A stretch of DNA of 64,000 nt from Garcia nutans. Its lineage: Eukaryota > Streptophyta > Magnoliopsida > Malpighiales > Euphorbiaceae. The translations under genes and the position numbers were made by a program. Shown here one piece after another: positions 23,493-35,765 of this stretch. Below the pieces are notes generated by a model. It saw only the letters and a program-made list of their open reading frames with translations. It searched no databases and was not told the origin of the DNA. Position 1 is the first letter of the stretch; the number at the start of each line of letters is the position of its first letter. The stretch spans positions 26,617,001 to 26,681,000 of the forward strand of contig CANTUV010000037.1 in the NCBI GenBank assembly GCA_947685225.1. The letters run 5' to 3'.

Positions 23493-24779
23493 ATGAACCC
23501 TCTTTTTAACCATGTGATGCATGAATGGACCAAGAGCCTCCATAATGTTGAAAGGATCAATATGGGAAGATATGGATTGAACCTCTAGAGGCGTACCTGT
23601 AGATTGGGATTTCTTGCATGCTTGTATCAGATTTTGGGATCCCCAAGCTCACGTCTTCAGATTTGGTGCCCGGATGGACGAGATGTGTCCCCTTTTTGAG
23701 GAATTCTGCTCAATTATTGGATGTGACCCAAATGCTCCTCTTGTACGGCATGAGGTTCGAGTTGGCTATGTGGGGTCTTTTCAGAGGCTTTTCAACTTTA
23801 CAAGGCCTCAAGCTCAAGCTATGATTGTGGATGGGAATAAGGCGATGCTGCTTCATTTGATTGATGCATTCCTGACTGCTAATTTTGAAGATGAGATTCA
23901 ACTGAGGCATAGGATGCGAGCTTTTATTTTCTGCCTGTTAGCTGGGTTTCTTTTCAACCGTGACCCTGGCTTTGGAGATTTAAGGCTTTGCCCCATGATT
24001 AGGTAGATGGAAGAACTTAACTGCATTGGTGGTATGATTCTTGCTGAGACTATTCAGAGTCTTGACAGAACTGCACTTGGATTTGAAGATTGGACTGTTA
24101 CTCCGATCATTCTTCATGTAATTTTGTTATACCTTTTGTTTCTTCTCATTTTTTTTCTTTGTAAATAGAAAGGATCAATTTTTTTTAGGTTTGGCTGAGA
24201 GACCATCTCTGAGTGGTTGCCGCTCCCCATGCCTTGACTTATAACCCTTCTCAGTATTGTACTAGAAGAATCCAGGTTTCTTTTCCTTCTATGACCAGGT
24301 GGATTATCTGGTTGTATGAGCTTGAGCCAGAAGAATTGTTGTGGTACATCTCTTGGTATAGAATTTCTCGCTTCATGGAGGCAAATGCAATGCATAACCA
24401 TGTCTACCTTCTTGGTTTCACTCATAGTACATGGTATAGTGCTTCTCGCGTCCTTAGGCAAATGGGGATTGATCAGAGGGTTCCTCTTCCTATTGGGCTT
24501 ACTATTGTTGCCCCTATTACTCCTAGAGTTACTCGAGCTGCTCTTTAAACTTGGGTTAGGAACCATCAGATGATCAAGCCTTTTGCAGAGCCTTCCCTTG
24601 TCCAGCCTACTCCAGAGTATAGGACTTGGTTTATAGCTGAAGTTTGGCCAATTGAAAAGCCAAGGAGGCATGCATTGCTGCAGGAGCTGGAGGGAGAGGA
24701 GGTGGTTCCTTTTAACGAGGAGAAGATAGATGCTGCAGAGAGTTCCGGAGCTAAGATACCGAAGAGGCGTAGGATTTAG
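23493..24779 (+). pseudogene. Second antisense gene, DUF7745/mobile-domain-like, broken
   Basis: The proposed exon 1 is 23493-24117 and exon 2 is 24189-24779, with a GT-AG intron between them. The N-terminal part has FWDPQAHVFRFG and MCPLFEEFCSIIGCDP, the style of the DUF7745 family, related to plant mobile domain proteins. The C-terminal exon has MTRWIIWLYELEPEELLWY and a basic end, KIPKRRRI, which could be a nuclear localisation signal. Lesions are a frameshift near 23575-23590, TAG at 24004-24006, TGA at 24210-24212 and TAA at 24546-24548. The gene runs antisense to B, between integrase and the mobile-domain gene, and has its own TATA. The family name comes from motif memory and is less sure than for the first gene. 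Confidence 0.65.
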
Positions 24780-25235
24780 ACCCTAGGGTTGACTCTATTG
24801 TTGTTTTTTTTTTAGATTGCTTTTACCTTTTTGGTTCATTTGACGTTTTGGACTTATTGTTTGGCTCTTTTGATTGGTTTGATATTTCATGGAATGAATG
24901 ACTCTTTTTGGAATGATTGACTCTTTTATTTGCTTTCCAAGCATTATCTACTTTATTTACTTGCTCTAATTTTTGCTTAAGCCATCCTTTCGGATTTTCA
25001 ACTTAGCGAGCTCTTACCCATTCTTGCCTAACCCGCCCTTTACGGGTTTTCTACTTAGCGGGATTTTTCTTTCTTTTCTTTCTTTTTATTTATTTATTTA
25101 TTTTTTATGTTGGCAAAAGAAAAATGAATCAATGATTTTTATTAAAATTTAAACCGTGCTCAAGGAGAGCTGCCTACATATCTCGAATTAGTTTGCGAGA
25201 ATCAGGTCTAATGTAGTTCCTTTTTGAGTGCTTCT
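24780..25235. other. Convergent 3' region: antisense gene versus integrase
   Basis: No ORF. It contains two imperfect direct copies of a unit with ACTTAGCG (near 25000 and 25055) and a T-rich stretch 25070-25105. The antisense gene (stop at 24779) and integrase (stop at 25236) converge here, so their transcripts probably terminate or overlap in this segment. Confidence 0.5.
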
Positions 25236-26897
25236 TTATACATAATATCTCTTTAACTGATCCATGTTACATGGATTTGTGAATTCTAACCCATCCAAAT
25301 CAGTTAAGATGACGGCTCCGCCGGAAAGTATTTTCTTCAAAATGTAGGGTCCCGCCCAATGAGGACGAAACTTCCCACGAGGATCCGAAACAGGTGCTCT
25401 GATTTCTTTTAGGACTAAACAGCCTTCTTCCAACTTTCGGTTTTTGACCTTTTTGTTAAAATGCCTAGCCATTCGCCTTTGGTACCCTTGGATCTGATGT
25501 AGAGCTTGAAGTCTTTTTTCATCCAAACCCAACAACAGGTGATAATAATTGCTGATCCATTCAGCTTCATTTATCTGATTTTCTTGAATTATTCTCGGCG
25601 ATTGAACTTCTAGTTCAATGAGGAGTACTGCTTCCATTCCGTACACCAGTGAATACAGGGTTGCCCCAGTAGGAGTTCTAATTGATGTTCTATATCCCCA
25701 CAAGGCCAGTGGTAACTTCTCATGCCAACCCCTATGTTCCTTGATCATTTTTTGTATGATCACCTTTATAGACTTATTTGCTGCTTCTACAGCTCCATTT
25801 GTTTGAGGTCTATAAGGAGAAGACTTATGATGCTGGACCTTCTTATCCTTTAAGAGTTTAGCAAATTCTGCTTGGAAATGAGTTCCATTATCAGTGATAA
25901 TCTCAAATGGCTTTCCGTACCGACAAAGGATGTTGGTTCGGACAAACTGTGCTGCCTTTTTGGCATCTACTTCTGCATAGGAAGCTGCTTCAACCCACTT
26001 TGTGAAGTAATCCACTGCGACCAAGATAAACTGATGTCCATTCAAGGCTTTTGGATATATTTTGCCAATTATATCTATTCCCCAAGTAGCGAAGGGCCAT
26101 GGAGAAGTGATTAGATTCAGGGCAACGGGAGGTTGCTTCTGTAGCTTAGCAAATACCTGACACTGATGGCATTCTTGCACAAATGCCACACAGTCTGTAT
26201 TCATGGTGGACCAATAATAACCTAGATTGGCTATTTTTCGTGCCAAGGCGATCCCATACATATGCGGTCCTGATTCGCCACCATGTACCATTTCCATTAT
26301 CCGCTTAGCCTCTGCTTCATTTACACACCTTAGGTGTATCCCATTCCAACTTCTTTTGTAGAGGATATCTCCATTAAGAATGTAACCTGTGGTTAGCGGC
26401 CTTATTGTCCTCTGATAAACCTTTGATGATCCCTCCGGATAACTTCCATCCTTGAGATAACTCTTGATATCCCAAAACCATGGCTTACCATCGGTCAAGT
26501 GCATTATATGGGCGGGTTGTTTCTGAAGCTGAACTTTCAATGGACGAATGGCTTTCCCCCCCTTGACATTGACCATGGAAGCTAAAGTAGCCAGGGCATC
26601 AGCAAACTGATTCTTTGCTCTTAGGAGATATTCGAAGGACAGATCATCGAATTGTTGTGCCAAATGATCAAGGCATTGTAGGTAAGGAACCAAACGCTCT
26701 TCTCTTATCTTCCATTTCCTTAAAGCTTGTGATACTATTAAAATAGAATCACCATAGACCTTTAGGTTCTTAATTCCCAACTCCAGGGCGACTTCAAACC
26801 CATTGATGCAAGCTTCATATTCTGCTTCATTGTTTGTGCAGCTAAAGTCAAGTTTAACTGCAAATGGAATGTATTCTCCACAAGGAGTTTTGAACAC
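25236..26897 (-). pseudogene. pol: Element B: archaeal-type RNase H and integrase
   Basis: An open frame of 553 codons. Residues 1-110 resemble the second RNase H found in Tat elements (FSCTNNEAEYEACINGFE, then VYGDSILIVSQ, then a LLRAKNQFADALA end). The expected first catalytic Asp segment upstream is missing at the junction with the preceding fragment. Integrase follows, with a zinc-binding HHCC region about 205-245 and catalytic Asp/Asp/Glu near 271, 332 and 367 in WGIDIIG, ITDNGTHF and NGAVEAANK. The D-to-E distance of 35 fits DD35E. The C-terminus lacks a chromodomain, consistent with Tat and not with chromoviruses. Confidence 0.88.
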
Positions 26898-27575
26898 AAC
26901 CCCAATTCATTTCTCGCATCTCGTCTTTTACGGGTAATTCTGCTAACTGGTCAGCTATTGCCTCACCTTTCATAGCTTTCCTTTGAATGAATTTTAAGTC
27001 AAAGGCTGCCAATGTTGACACCCACTTTGCCATTTTACTGTCCAAAACAGGCCTCTCCATAAGGAATTTCAAGGGACTCTGTTCTGCGATGACATAAGTA
27101 GTGTAAGAAGATAAGTAGTGCTGTAACTTCGTGCAAGCCCAATACAACGCTAAACACAACTTCTCAATCTTGTTATACTTTAACTCATAGTCCAACATCC
27201 TTTTGCTGAGGTAGTAAATTGCATTTTCCACCTTTGTACCTTCGGCCTCTTGAGCCAGCATTGCACCCATGGCTTCATCTGTTACAGACAAATACAAGAG
27301 CAGAGGTTTTCCCATTCTGGGAGCTTACAGAATCGGCGGACTTAACAAGTATTATTTGATCTTGTCAAAGGCCTTCTGGCAGTCTTCATTCCATTCTTGT
27401 GAAGCACCTTTCCTTAGTAGCTTAAAGATGGGACCGCAAGTCTCTGCCAACTGCGATATGAATCGATTGATATACTGTAATCTACATAGCAAACCTTGAA
27501 TCTCCTTTTCTGTTCTTGGTGGAGGCATTTCCAGAATAGCTTTTGACTTTGCTGGATCAATTTCTATTCCTTTCT
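26854..27575 (-). pseudogene. pol: Element B: RT C-terminus and first RNase H
   Basis: From 27575 downward the RT connection segment continues (EIDPAKSKAILEMPPP, then LLCRLQYINRFI), interrupted at 27354-27352 and 27327-27325 by TAA codons. RNase H follows from 27315 with LLLYLSVTDEAMGAML and TKLQHYLSSYTTYVI. This first RNase H lacks the usual catalytic Asp at its start (LYLSVTDEA), as is common for the degenerate first RNase H of dual-RNase-H elements. Its end overlaps the next fragment in another frame, so there is a frame break with a small deletion near 26890. Confidence 0.82.
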
Positions 27576-30008
27576 TGTAATATCCCAATGTGTGCCCTAG
27601 AAGTTTGGATATAATTGTTGTTTGTTTGAATTATGTGTATATGTTATGTTGATAAGAAAAGTAATAGAAAAGAGAATGTATAGGTATTGTTTAAAAAGGA
27701 AAGTAAGGTGTAGAGAGAAAGTGTATATGTTGGGTATATGGTAATATATATAACATATATGTTGGTTAAAATGAGGAGTCAAGGGAAGAAGATATTTTAT
27801 TTGTGATATGTGAAATTACCTAAATGGGAAAGTAAGTGAAAAGAGAGTTAAAACAAATGGCAAGGGGTAGTTAGGTAAATTCTTGTTTTGGAATACATGG
27901 TGGAGATTTAAAGAGATGATAACTTGACTTTTCTTCATTTTCTCTTCTTCTCTTTCCCATATGTTGGCCGGGCATTCCATAGCAAGAGAGCAAAGTGAGA
28001 TTTGTTTATTCCAAGTTTCAAATTGAAGGAAGAATCAAAGGATTAAGTTGGAGATTTGTGGAATTGCCTTAATTTTGGTAAGTACTTTCTTGATTCTTTT
28101 GTTATTTTTGAAGTTGTGATTTGTTGATATTATGATTAAGTGTGTTTGAGATGTGTTTATAAGTGTTGAAATTGATTGTAAGTTAAAAGTTAAATTGGTG
28201 TTGGTTTTGGTTTGAAGATGGTAAGTTATGTGGATGTTGAGGTTGAAAGAATAAGAGTGATGTTGGTTTAAGGGTTTTGAAGTGGTAAGTGATTAATGTG
28301 TTGTTGATGTATTGTTAATGTAAAATAAGTATTAATGACATTGATTATCTCCATTTGAATGAGGTTATGTTGTGCATAATGTGTTTAAATTCAATCAAAA
28401 GAGATTTGGCCATGTTTAGGGTTTTTACTCATGAGAGACACGACCAAACTAAGGAAGAGACACGGCCAAACTAAAGAATTTTTGGGAGACACGGCCAAGT
28501 CTAAGGAAATTTGGTCGTGTTGGATGATTTTTGGAGAGACACTGCCGTGTCCCTTGCCCATGTCTGCTGCTGGATTTTTGTATTGAGAGACACGACCACA
28601 AGCTTGGCCGTGTCCCTTGAGGGTGTTGGCTACTGTGATTGTTCTTTGCTTTTCTCACATTGTTTTGATTCTTCAAAGATCCTTTTGTACCTAAACCTAA
28701 AAGTAAACACTCTAAACACTTTTAAAACAAAGAATGATCCAAACATATGTATGTGGAAGATTATAAATCAATGAATAATGTAAAGTGTTAGGTATATATA
28801 TATGATACTATATGAACAATGTTATGTTTTATGCATTGTGAATCTTGTGAATGGTAATGTGTTATATGAATAATGTACTTTAAAATGTTATATCAATGAG
28901 GCCATTGTGATTGGCTATGATAACTCAAATGTGATGTGAAGCCATTGTGATTGGCTATGATAATTCAATTGAAAGAAATAAGGCATGTTTGCCTAGATGA
29001 TGGTGAGAATTGAGAATGGAAATGATAATTAAATGATAAATGAATTGTGTGGCTAATGTGTTATTCTATTTTCAGAGTTTGTTGTTGGTGGCATGCCTAA
29101 TAATGGTAACAATCTCTTGAAGTTAGGTTGGATTTAATCCTTGAAGCCTAATTGAGATGTTACAACCCTTGAAACTAGGTTGGGTTGGTTCTTGAAGCCA
29201 AGTTGGGTTGATACTTAGCATGCTTTGTTCCCCTTTGAACCTAATCCTTGAAGCCTAGTTGGGTTTATGATAATGATAAATGTGATAACAAAACCAAAGC
29301 ATTAACTCTGAAAATTGAATGGCATATTAGTGTGTTTTGGGTCCATGTTTGTCTTTGTTTATATGTGATTCATTAATGGTACAATAATTGAATAATGAAA
29401 TCCATGGAAGTACTTTGAAATGTGATATGTTTATATGTGTATGGTTTATGAAATTTAAAGGTGTGATGTTAGTTTTCCACCTATGATGTTGCCTTTATTA
29501 GTAACATGTGTGACATTGCATTGTATTAAAGCATAATGTTTGTATACTTTGTACTACTAAGCCGTTGGCTTAGCGCGATAGTGTTGATCGCGCAGGTAAC
29601 AGAGTTGAACCCGAGAGTTCCTCGAGACCGAGTGAGAGTAGACATTGAAGAGTTATTTGGGACTTAAAGATTAGAGAAGAGCTGCCAATCATGTATAATT
29701 TCTTTATGTTTTGTAAAGTATTGATTTTAATATGAATATATGTATATTTGTAAATATGGATTTAAATGTTTTCATATATATGTAACTATTTTATAAATTC
29801 CGCTGCGTATTAAGTAAAAGTATTGATATCTATTTTATTTTATATGACAAGTTAATTACTTATTTTCTATAATGTATAATGATAAAGATTATGGTATCTT
29901 TTAAAATGATTTGATGGTTAAAGAAAACCGTAGCATCCCTATGTTCAGTGCACATATATTACATTGTGGTGTTTGTAGTGTGCTTGTACCGGATGTGGGG
30001 GTGTTACA
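27576..30008 (+). mobile_element. Solo LTR 2 (TGTAATATCC family)
   Basis: A 2433-bp LTR from TGTAATATCC to GTGTTACA with target duplication TTTCT at 27571-27575 and 30009-30013. It splits Element B's RT between GYLVSKK and GIEIDP. It contains the GGCCGTGT array (28405-28625), GCCATTGTGATTGGCTATG repeats (28905-28965), CTTGAAGC repeats (29113-29270) and the double hairpin (29557-29595). In length and sequence it is closer to Element G's LTR than to the LARD LTR. Confidence 0.93.
29557..29595 (+). other. Conserved LTR double hairpin, copy 4
   Basis: CTAAGCC/GGCTTAG over GTT, then GCGCGAT/ATCGCGC. The seventh pair is C:G here versus T:A in Element E. Confidence 0.7.
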
Positions 30009-32380
30009 TTTCTTGCTGACCAAATACCCCAAAAATATGCCTGATGTTGCACCAAAGAGGCACTTTACAGGATTAAGCTTCAAATTGTACTTGCGAAGTC
30101 TAAGGAAAAACTTCTCAAGTGCTTCAACGTGCTCTTCTGGAGATTTTGACTTGACAATTCAACATACACTTCTACTTCTTTGTGAATCATGTCATGAAAG
30201 ATTGTTGTCACCATCCTCTGGTAGGTAGCCCCTGCATTTATCAATCCAAAAGGCATAACCCTGTAGCAGAAAGTGCCCCATTCTATAATGAAAGTTGTCT
30301 TCTCTTTGTCTGGTGGGTGCACCATGATCAGATTGTACCCAACCGCAAGGTCAGTCATGGAAACCATCATATGCCCAGCCATCCTGTCTATTAGCAAATC
30401 GATGTGTGGTAGCGGGAAATCATCCTTGGGACAAGCCTTATTCAAGTCTCTGTAGTCAACACACATCCTGACCTTTCCGTCTTTCTTCGGGACCGGCACA
30501 ATGTTTGCTAACCAGGAAGGGTAGGCAATTGGTTCTATAAACTTATTATCCAGTTGCTTGGCAACCTCTTCTTTAATTTTCAAAGACCATTCTGGCTTCA
30601 TTCTTCTCAACTTCTGCTTAATTAGCTTTGCATCTGGGTATAGCAGAATCTTATGAACTGCTATGGCTGGGTCTATTCCCATGACATCACTTGTCTTCCA
30701 CATGAAGCAGTCGGCATACCTTCTGATGCATTCAACAACCTGTTCTTTATTCACACAATCATATGCAATGTATGTATATTCATTTTCTTTGCCAATTATT
30801 ATCTTTTCATTTATTTCTTTTATTTCATTTATTTCATTTTTGCTAGATAATACTTGGAAGGCAAAAGACACAGGGTAACCAAGAATTTGAACAGTTTTAT
30901 TGATAATGGCGGAGTCATTCTCCAAGGTTACATTAAATTTGACATTAGGGTTCTCTAAATCTGAAGCTATAGAAAACTCAAAACTAGACTCCGACTCGGT
31001 GTTTGACTCAGGATTTGACTCAGTACAAGACTCAGGTTCAGGGTGTGACACAGGACTAGGATTGACTATAGCAGCTTGTCCCTCCTTGGCGTACCAGTTC
31101 GTCAGCGGTCCATCTGTTGTCTTGATCAGCTTTGTGAAGTCCCTTTTGTCGTCGAAATTGATGATCATAGCAACCTCATCAAAGAGACTAGGCTGCATGA
31201 AATCTTCCACTTGTGGGTCAGTTATAGGTTCGGGCTCTTCTTCCTTTATGGCCAAAACATCAGTGAACATCTCAAAACCTGGTAGCTTCTTCCTAGTCTT
31301 GGGAGAATAGAATGGCTCCTGGAAACCACAGTAAGGAACTGATTTTCCAGGCTTGCAGAAGTGACCGTTCAGAGTTCTAAAGTAAGGCTGCATTTTGAGG
31401 CTTTTTGCCCACCAAGTCTTCTTTTTCTTCTTCCCATGCTCAAACTCTTCTATCTCTTTGTCTGTGGGTTTGTACCCTAAGCCAAAAGCTTCCTTATTCT
31501 CAGGTTCTTCCCATGGCCGCACTATGGATGATTTCCTCCCAGACCTTATCATTTCCATTGCGGGTAGCAGACCTACCCTTAGCATCATTCCTACCAGGCA
31601 ATTGACTTGGACCTCCCCAAAGTCATATAGAATGAATGGCCCTTTGGGCCTTTCTCCTTCAATGCATTGAACAGTGTCATAATGGAACCCAGTCAATGCC
31701 ATAGCAGTTTCACTAGGAACAACCTCAAAGAGGGACTGATCCGTGGTTTTCTTGTTGATTTCACATGTGTCTCCTTTGATAGTGATGATTTTTCCTTCAA
31801 AAGGGAACTTAAGTTTTTGATGTAATGAAGAAGGGACATCATTATTCTGATGGATCCACGGCCTTCTAAGGAGGAGATTAAAGCTCGTGGGTACATCAAT
31901 GACTTGGAACGACACTCCCATTTTTACCGGTCCAATAGCAACTTCCAGAGTAGCAACACCGAAAATTTCTCTTCGAGTGTTATCATATGCTTTAACAATT
32001 TGGTCAGAAGGTGTAAGATCTGTAGCCTCCAATCCTAGACAGCTTGCTACTTTCAAAGGACATACAGTTAAGGCTAACCCATTATCAACGAGAACCATGG
32101 GCACAGTCTTTCCCCTAGTTTGTAAGGTGATGTATAGAGCATCATTGTGTTTCTTGCCATCTTCTGGTAGGTCTACATCGGAAAATCGGATACTCAATGC
32201 CTTGGTTGATTGGGTCAAAGTGGCCACCAAAGCTTCTGGGCCTGTGTCTACTGATGTATCGAGTTGACTCAAAGCTTTGCTGAGAGCCTGACGGTGTGGG
32301 AATGAGGAAGCAAGGAGCTCCCAAATTGACACCTTAGCTTGAGTTTGTTTAAGCTGAGTGAGGACAAGGTCTTCCTTTGG
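30009..32380 (-). pseudogene. pol: Element B: protease and reverse transcriptase
   Basis: This continues in the same frame as gag after the TAA at 32383-32381. The aspartic protease motif is VDNGLALTVCPL at about residue 82 counted from 32332; DNG in place of DSG/DTG is usual for Tat/Ogre. RT motifs follow: IVPVPKKDGKVRMCVDYRDL, LPHIDLLIDRMAGH and YRVMPFGL. The YVDD catalytic site is destroyed: at 30166-30153 the sequence passes from the YVD codons into a shifted frame, consistent with a short deletion removing the second Asp. RT thumb sequence resumes at 30083-30009 and is then split by solo LTR 2. Confidence 0.87.
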
Positions 32381-33843
32381 TTATGGCGTCTTCTTATAGG
32401 GGTGACTTGGAGTTTTAGAAGCTTCCCCCAAGTCGAGTGGCTGATATTGTCTTCCGCTTCTTGTCAAAGCATCGACCTCTTCAGCGAGGTCATTCAGATC
32501 CAGCACACATACTTCATACATCTCCAAGAGAAGTTTGAAAGGATCAAACAGCTCTTCTTCCACAGTGATGGCGTGGATGGAATGATTGGGCAAAGGGTTA
32601 GTATTAATGTTTGGTTGACTCTTGAGAGGAATGATGTCACCACTATCCACCAGATCCTGGATGCGATTTTTTAGGGTCCAGCAAGCATCTGCTCTATGCC
32701 CATTTCCTTGGTGGTATTCACAGTACTCGTTGACCCTGTAATTGGAGGGTAATGGGTTTGGAGGAGGCCTTAGGTCCAAAGGCTTCAAGTACTTTCCTTC
32801 CACGGCCTTTTTAAACACCAGATGAAGGGGCATCCCAAGGTCGGTATATTGCCTTCTTGGCTGATTTCTCTACCCAAGATTGCCCACACGTAAAGGATTC
32901 GCAGGGGCAATATTGGCCACTTCATTGGCTTTGCTTGAGGAAGCAGCTTGGCCTTGTTTCTTGTACTTTGAAGTAGCCCCCTTATCTACTATCTTACCCA
33001 ATTGTATCAAATCTTCTACCTTGGTTGCAGTCGCAATGAGTGATTTGAAAGTAGGCAGGTATTGGGTTTGCAATTGAGCTTGATATGTAGGCCTTAAATT
33101 CTTGATTATGATATCAATTTGCTCCTGGTTTGAAGGGCGATTGATCATTTGGGCGGCCTTTGCCCTCCACCTCATAAGGAATGAGGAGAAGGGTTCATTT
33201 TTGTTCTGCTTGGTAGTCTCAAGCTCCCTTCTAGTGACATCCACCTCAATATTGTAGTGGTATTGAGTGTTAAATGCATTGCAGATGTCTTCCCAGGTCT
33301 TGATCTTGGCACGATCCAGGCTTACAAACCATTTAAGGGCAGCACCAGACAAGGATTGTTGGAATAGTTGAGCAAAGAGCTCATCATTTAAACCCCAAGG
33401 GCTTAAGGCCCCCACATACATCTTCAGGTGGGTTTTAGGGCAAGTAGTCCCATCAAATCTGTCCATCCCCGGCATCTTGAATTTTGGAGGCAATCTAGCT
33501 TGGGGAAACAAGGATAAGGAATCCATGTCTACCACCTCTTTATGAGTTTTCATGGCAGTGATTGACCTTTCAAGCAATTCAAGTTTCTTTTTCAGTTCAT
33601 TAGTTTCAATAGCATTCTTAGAGGGTGGATCCTCCAAATTATTCTGAGCAGTCGCGGGGGTACTAGTTTGCCCCACAGTAGGTTCTTTCCCTAGATTTCC
33701 AGGAGTAGCGTCCGTCATTGGTGCCCCTCCCAATTCGGCCAATCTTTGGGTAGTCAAAGCTTCATCAATTCTTTCTTGCATCCTAGCTTCAATCTCCCTA
33801 ACCTGTCCGTCTAACAAGGCCTTAGTCTATTCAATAGTAGCCA
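32381..33843 (-). pseudogene. gag: Element B: gag
   Basis: Capsid and nucleocapsid polyprotein that packages the element RNA. The likely start is ATG at 33843-33841, followed five codons later by TAG (33828-33826), so the readable frame begins at 33817. It has a coiled-coil-like N-terminal segment (NELKKKLELLERSI), then a gag domain with LSGAALKWFVSLD and WEDICNAFNTQYHYN. A second TAG lies at 32872-32870. The knuckle CEYHQGNGHRADAC, of CX2HX4HX4C form, is near 32735. All three stops are in one frame running into protease, so gag and pol were probably a single reading frame. Confidence 0.87.
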
Positions 33844-34660
33844 TTTTAGCAATTGGGGTAGTTGGTGAAGTTGGGGTAGTAGAACTTGTGGGTGACTGCA
33901 CAGTTGGAGTTGGTGTAGCTTGTGTAGGTGAAGGCACACGGGTGGTGGATACCTGCAAGGGTTAAGGGTAAAGGATTAGGGTAGTGTGTAGGGTAGGAAG
34001 ACTCTTGGTCCACTTGTATATATCAAAAGGTTTTCCCCAAAACCATGTTGTTATGTTGCATGAATGCACCTCATCACATCATAATTCATTTTAATGGAAT
34101 GTGGCACTATCATTGGGTACATACAACCTAAGGGAGGGTTCTATTGTTGAATGAAAATAGAGAATGGGCTTATAATAGGGACCCTTGAACCTCGAGTAAG
34201 ATATACCTGCCACATGTGAAACAAGGAGTTTCACGTGGGTTAAAGTGTACGATATACTCGTGGGCCATTCCAAAAGGATTGAAATGGTTTGCAGTAACAG
34301 GGAGGACGCTTTGGCTATCCGCCGGCATAATCAAGGAGACCTGCCGGTCAGCGCTACTTGCTATCCAGACTCAGAACTTTGAACAGAAAGAGAAGAAATT
34401 CATTTGAAAACAATTTTTATGCAATGGGAGAAAAGGATTCCCCCATATAATGCAAGAGAAAAAGATTCTCTAAATGACAAAACAAATGCACAATTAATCA
34501 AACAAGGGATCCATCAAAGGAAAAAGATTCCTTTTGTCAATCTTCAATTCCAATATCCTTAAAGAAAGGATAAACATTGCTAAGGTACGCTACAAAACAA
34601 AAAAAAGTACCCTAAAGAGGGGCCAGTTAGTCAAATAAGCAATTGTAGTCTACTAGGAAT
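33844..34660 (-). other. 5' leader of Element B
   Basis: 817 bp between primer site and gag start. I see no clear ORF related to known extra ORF1 proteins of Ogre elements and no tandem array. Confidence 0.6.
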
Positions 34661-34678
34661 TCCCCAGTGGAGTCACCA
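34661..34678 (-). other. Primer-binding site, tRNA-Arg type (Element B)
   Basis: The minus strand reads TGGTGACTCCACTGGGGA, three bases from the LTR end. It differs at two bases from the complement of the plant tRNA-Arg 3' end. Confidence 0.85.
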
Positions 34679-35549
34679 GATTGTGAACCTCGGATTCCAC
34701 CCAAAAAGGATTTGGGTGAACATTCACTTGTTGTTGGGAGTCGCCACTCAGTTTTTTTTTAAAAAAGGGGTAAAACTAAGAAAACCCTTGTTTGACTCCA
34801 ATAATGCATCCAATGTAAAGGTTTCTAATCTACGAACCCAAGGAGGATTCGGGGACTATGTCATGCATTTGATTAACTTGCAAAAAAGAAACAAACCTAA
34901 AAAAACAAGGAAAAAGACAAACAGATTGTTAATGGATTGTGGACTTGCTATTTGAGGTGAATCTCAAAATATGCCTACATACCCCCGTTTGAATGGGAGA
35001 TCAAAGCCCATGTAGTTCGATAGTGCCTATTCAAAGGCGATAAGAATTATGCTTCATGCATGTGTGTGTGTATGCTTTGTGCATTGTGAGATTTAATTAG
35101 CACTTAGTGCAAAATTGTGAAATTTAGGTACTTTGTACCAAAAGGATGCAAATTTTAGGCCTTCGGCCAAAAAGATTGATTGATTCATGACTTAATGCCG
35201 AAAGATTGATTGATTAGATAATTAGGCCTTAGACCTAAAAGGATTAGGTCTTTGACCAAAAAGAAATTAAGAAGAAGGTGCAATGCTTATGACATGCTTG
35301 AATTGACAAAGGATGAATTAGGATATTACCTTGCTTAGGATTTTCCCACTTCGAAGCTCCAGATCTTGTTTTCTTGGACCTTGGATTATGATTCTTGATT
35401 CCTACTTTCTTGATATGATTTGAGTTGATTCCTGTAGCGCAAGATTAGATTTATGCAAAGAAGAGTAGAAGAGAAGCGCCTAAGCGTATAGGAAAATAGG
35501 GAGTTCGTCAACACAAAGTCCGGGACCCTTTTCTGACCATTCTGGAGGC

Positions 35550-35557
35550 TATTTATA
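35550..35557 (-). promoter_or_regulatory. TATA box of Element B, 5' LTR
   Basis: Minus strand TATAAATA. This would have driven the genomic RNA, with U3 from 35994 to about 35530. Confidence 0.7.
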
Positions 35558-35587
35558 ATGAAAATAGACCAAATTCGGACCTGGATG

Positions 35588-35765
35588 GCGGTTGAACCGC
35601 TGGTCCCAGCGGTTGAACCGCCGTGGACGACGGTTAACTTGCCAGAAGAGGAAAAAAAGGCTGTGGTCGAAACCCTACACGGCGGTTGGACCGTCCTGCA
35701 CGGTGGTTGCCTGCGGCGGTTGGACAGTGGGTCACGGCGGTTGGACCGCTTCATGAGGCGGTTCG
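35588..35765. promoter_or_regulatory. Palindrome array in Element B 5' LTR
   Basis: GCGGTTGAACCGC at 35588-35600 and 35609-35621, and GCGGTTGGACCG-type copies at 35682-35694, about 35715-35726 and 35737-35749. It begins about 30 bp upstream of the TATA box. One or two units more than in the 3' LTR. Confidence 0.75.
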
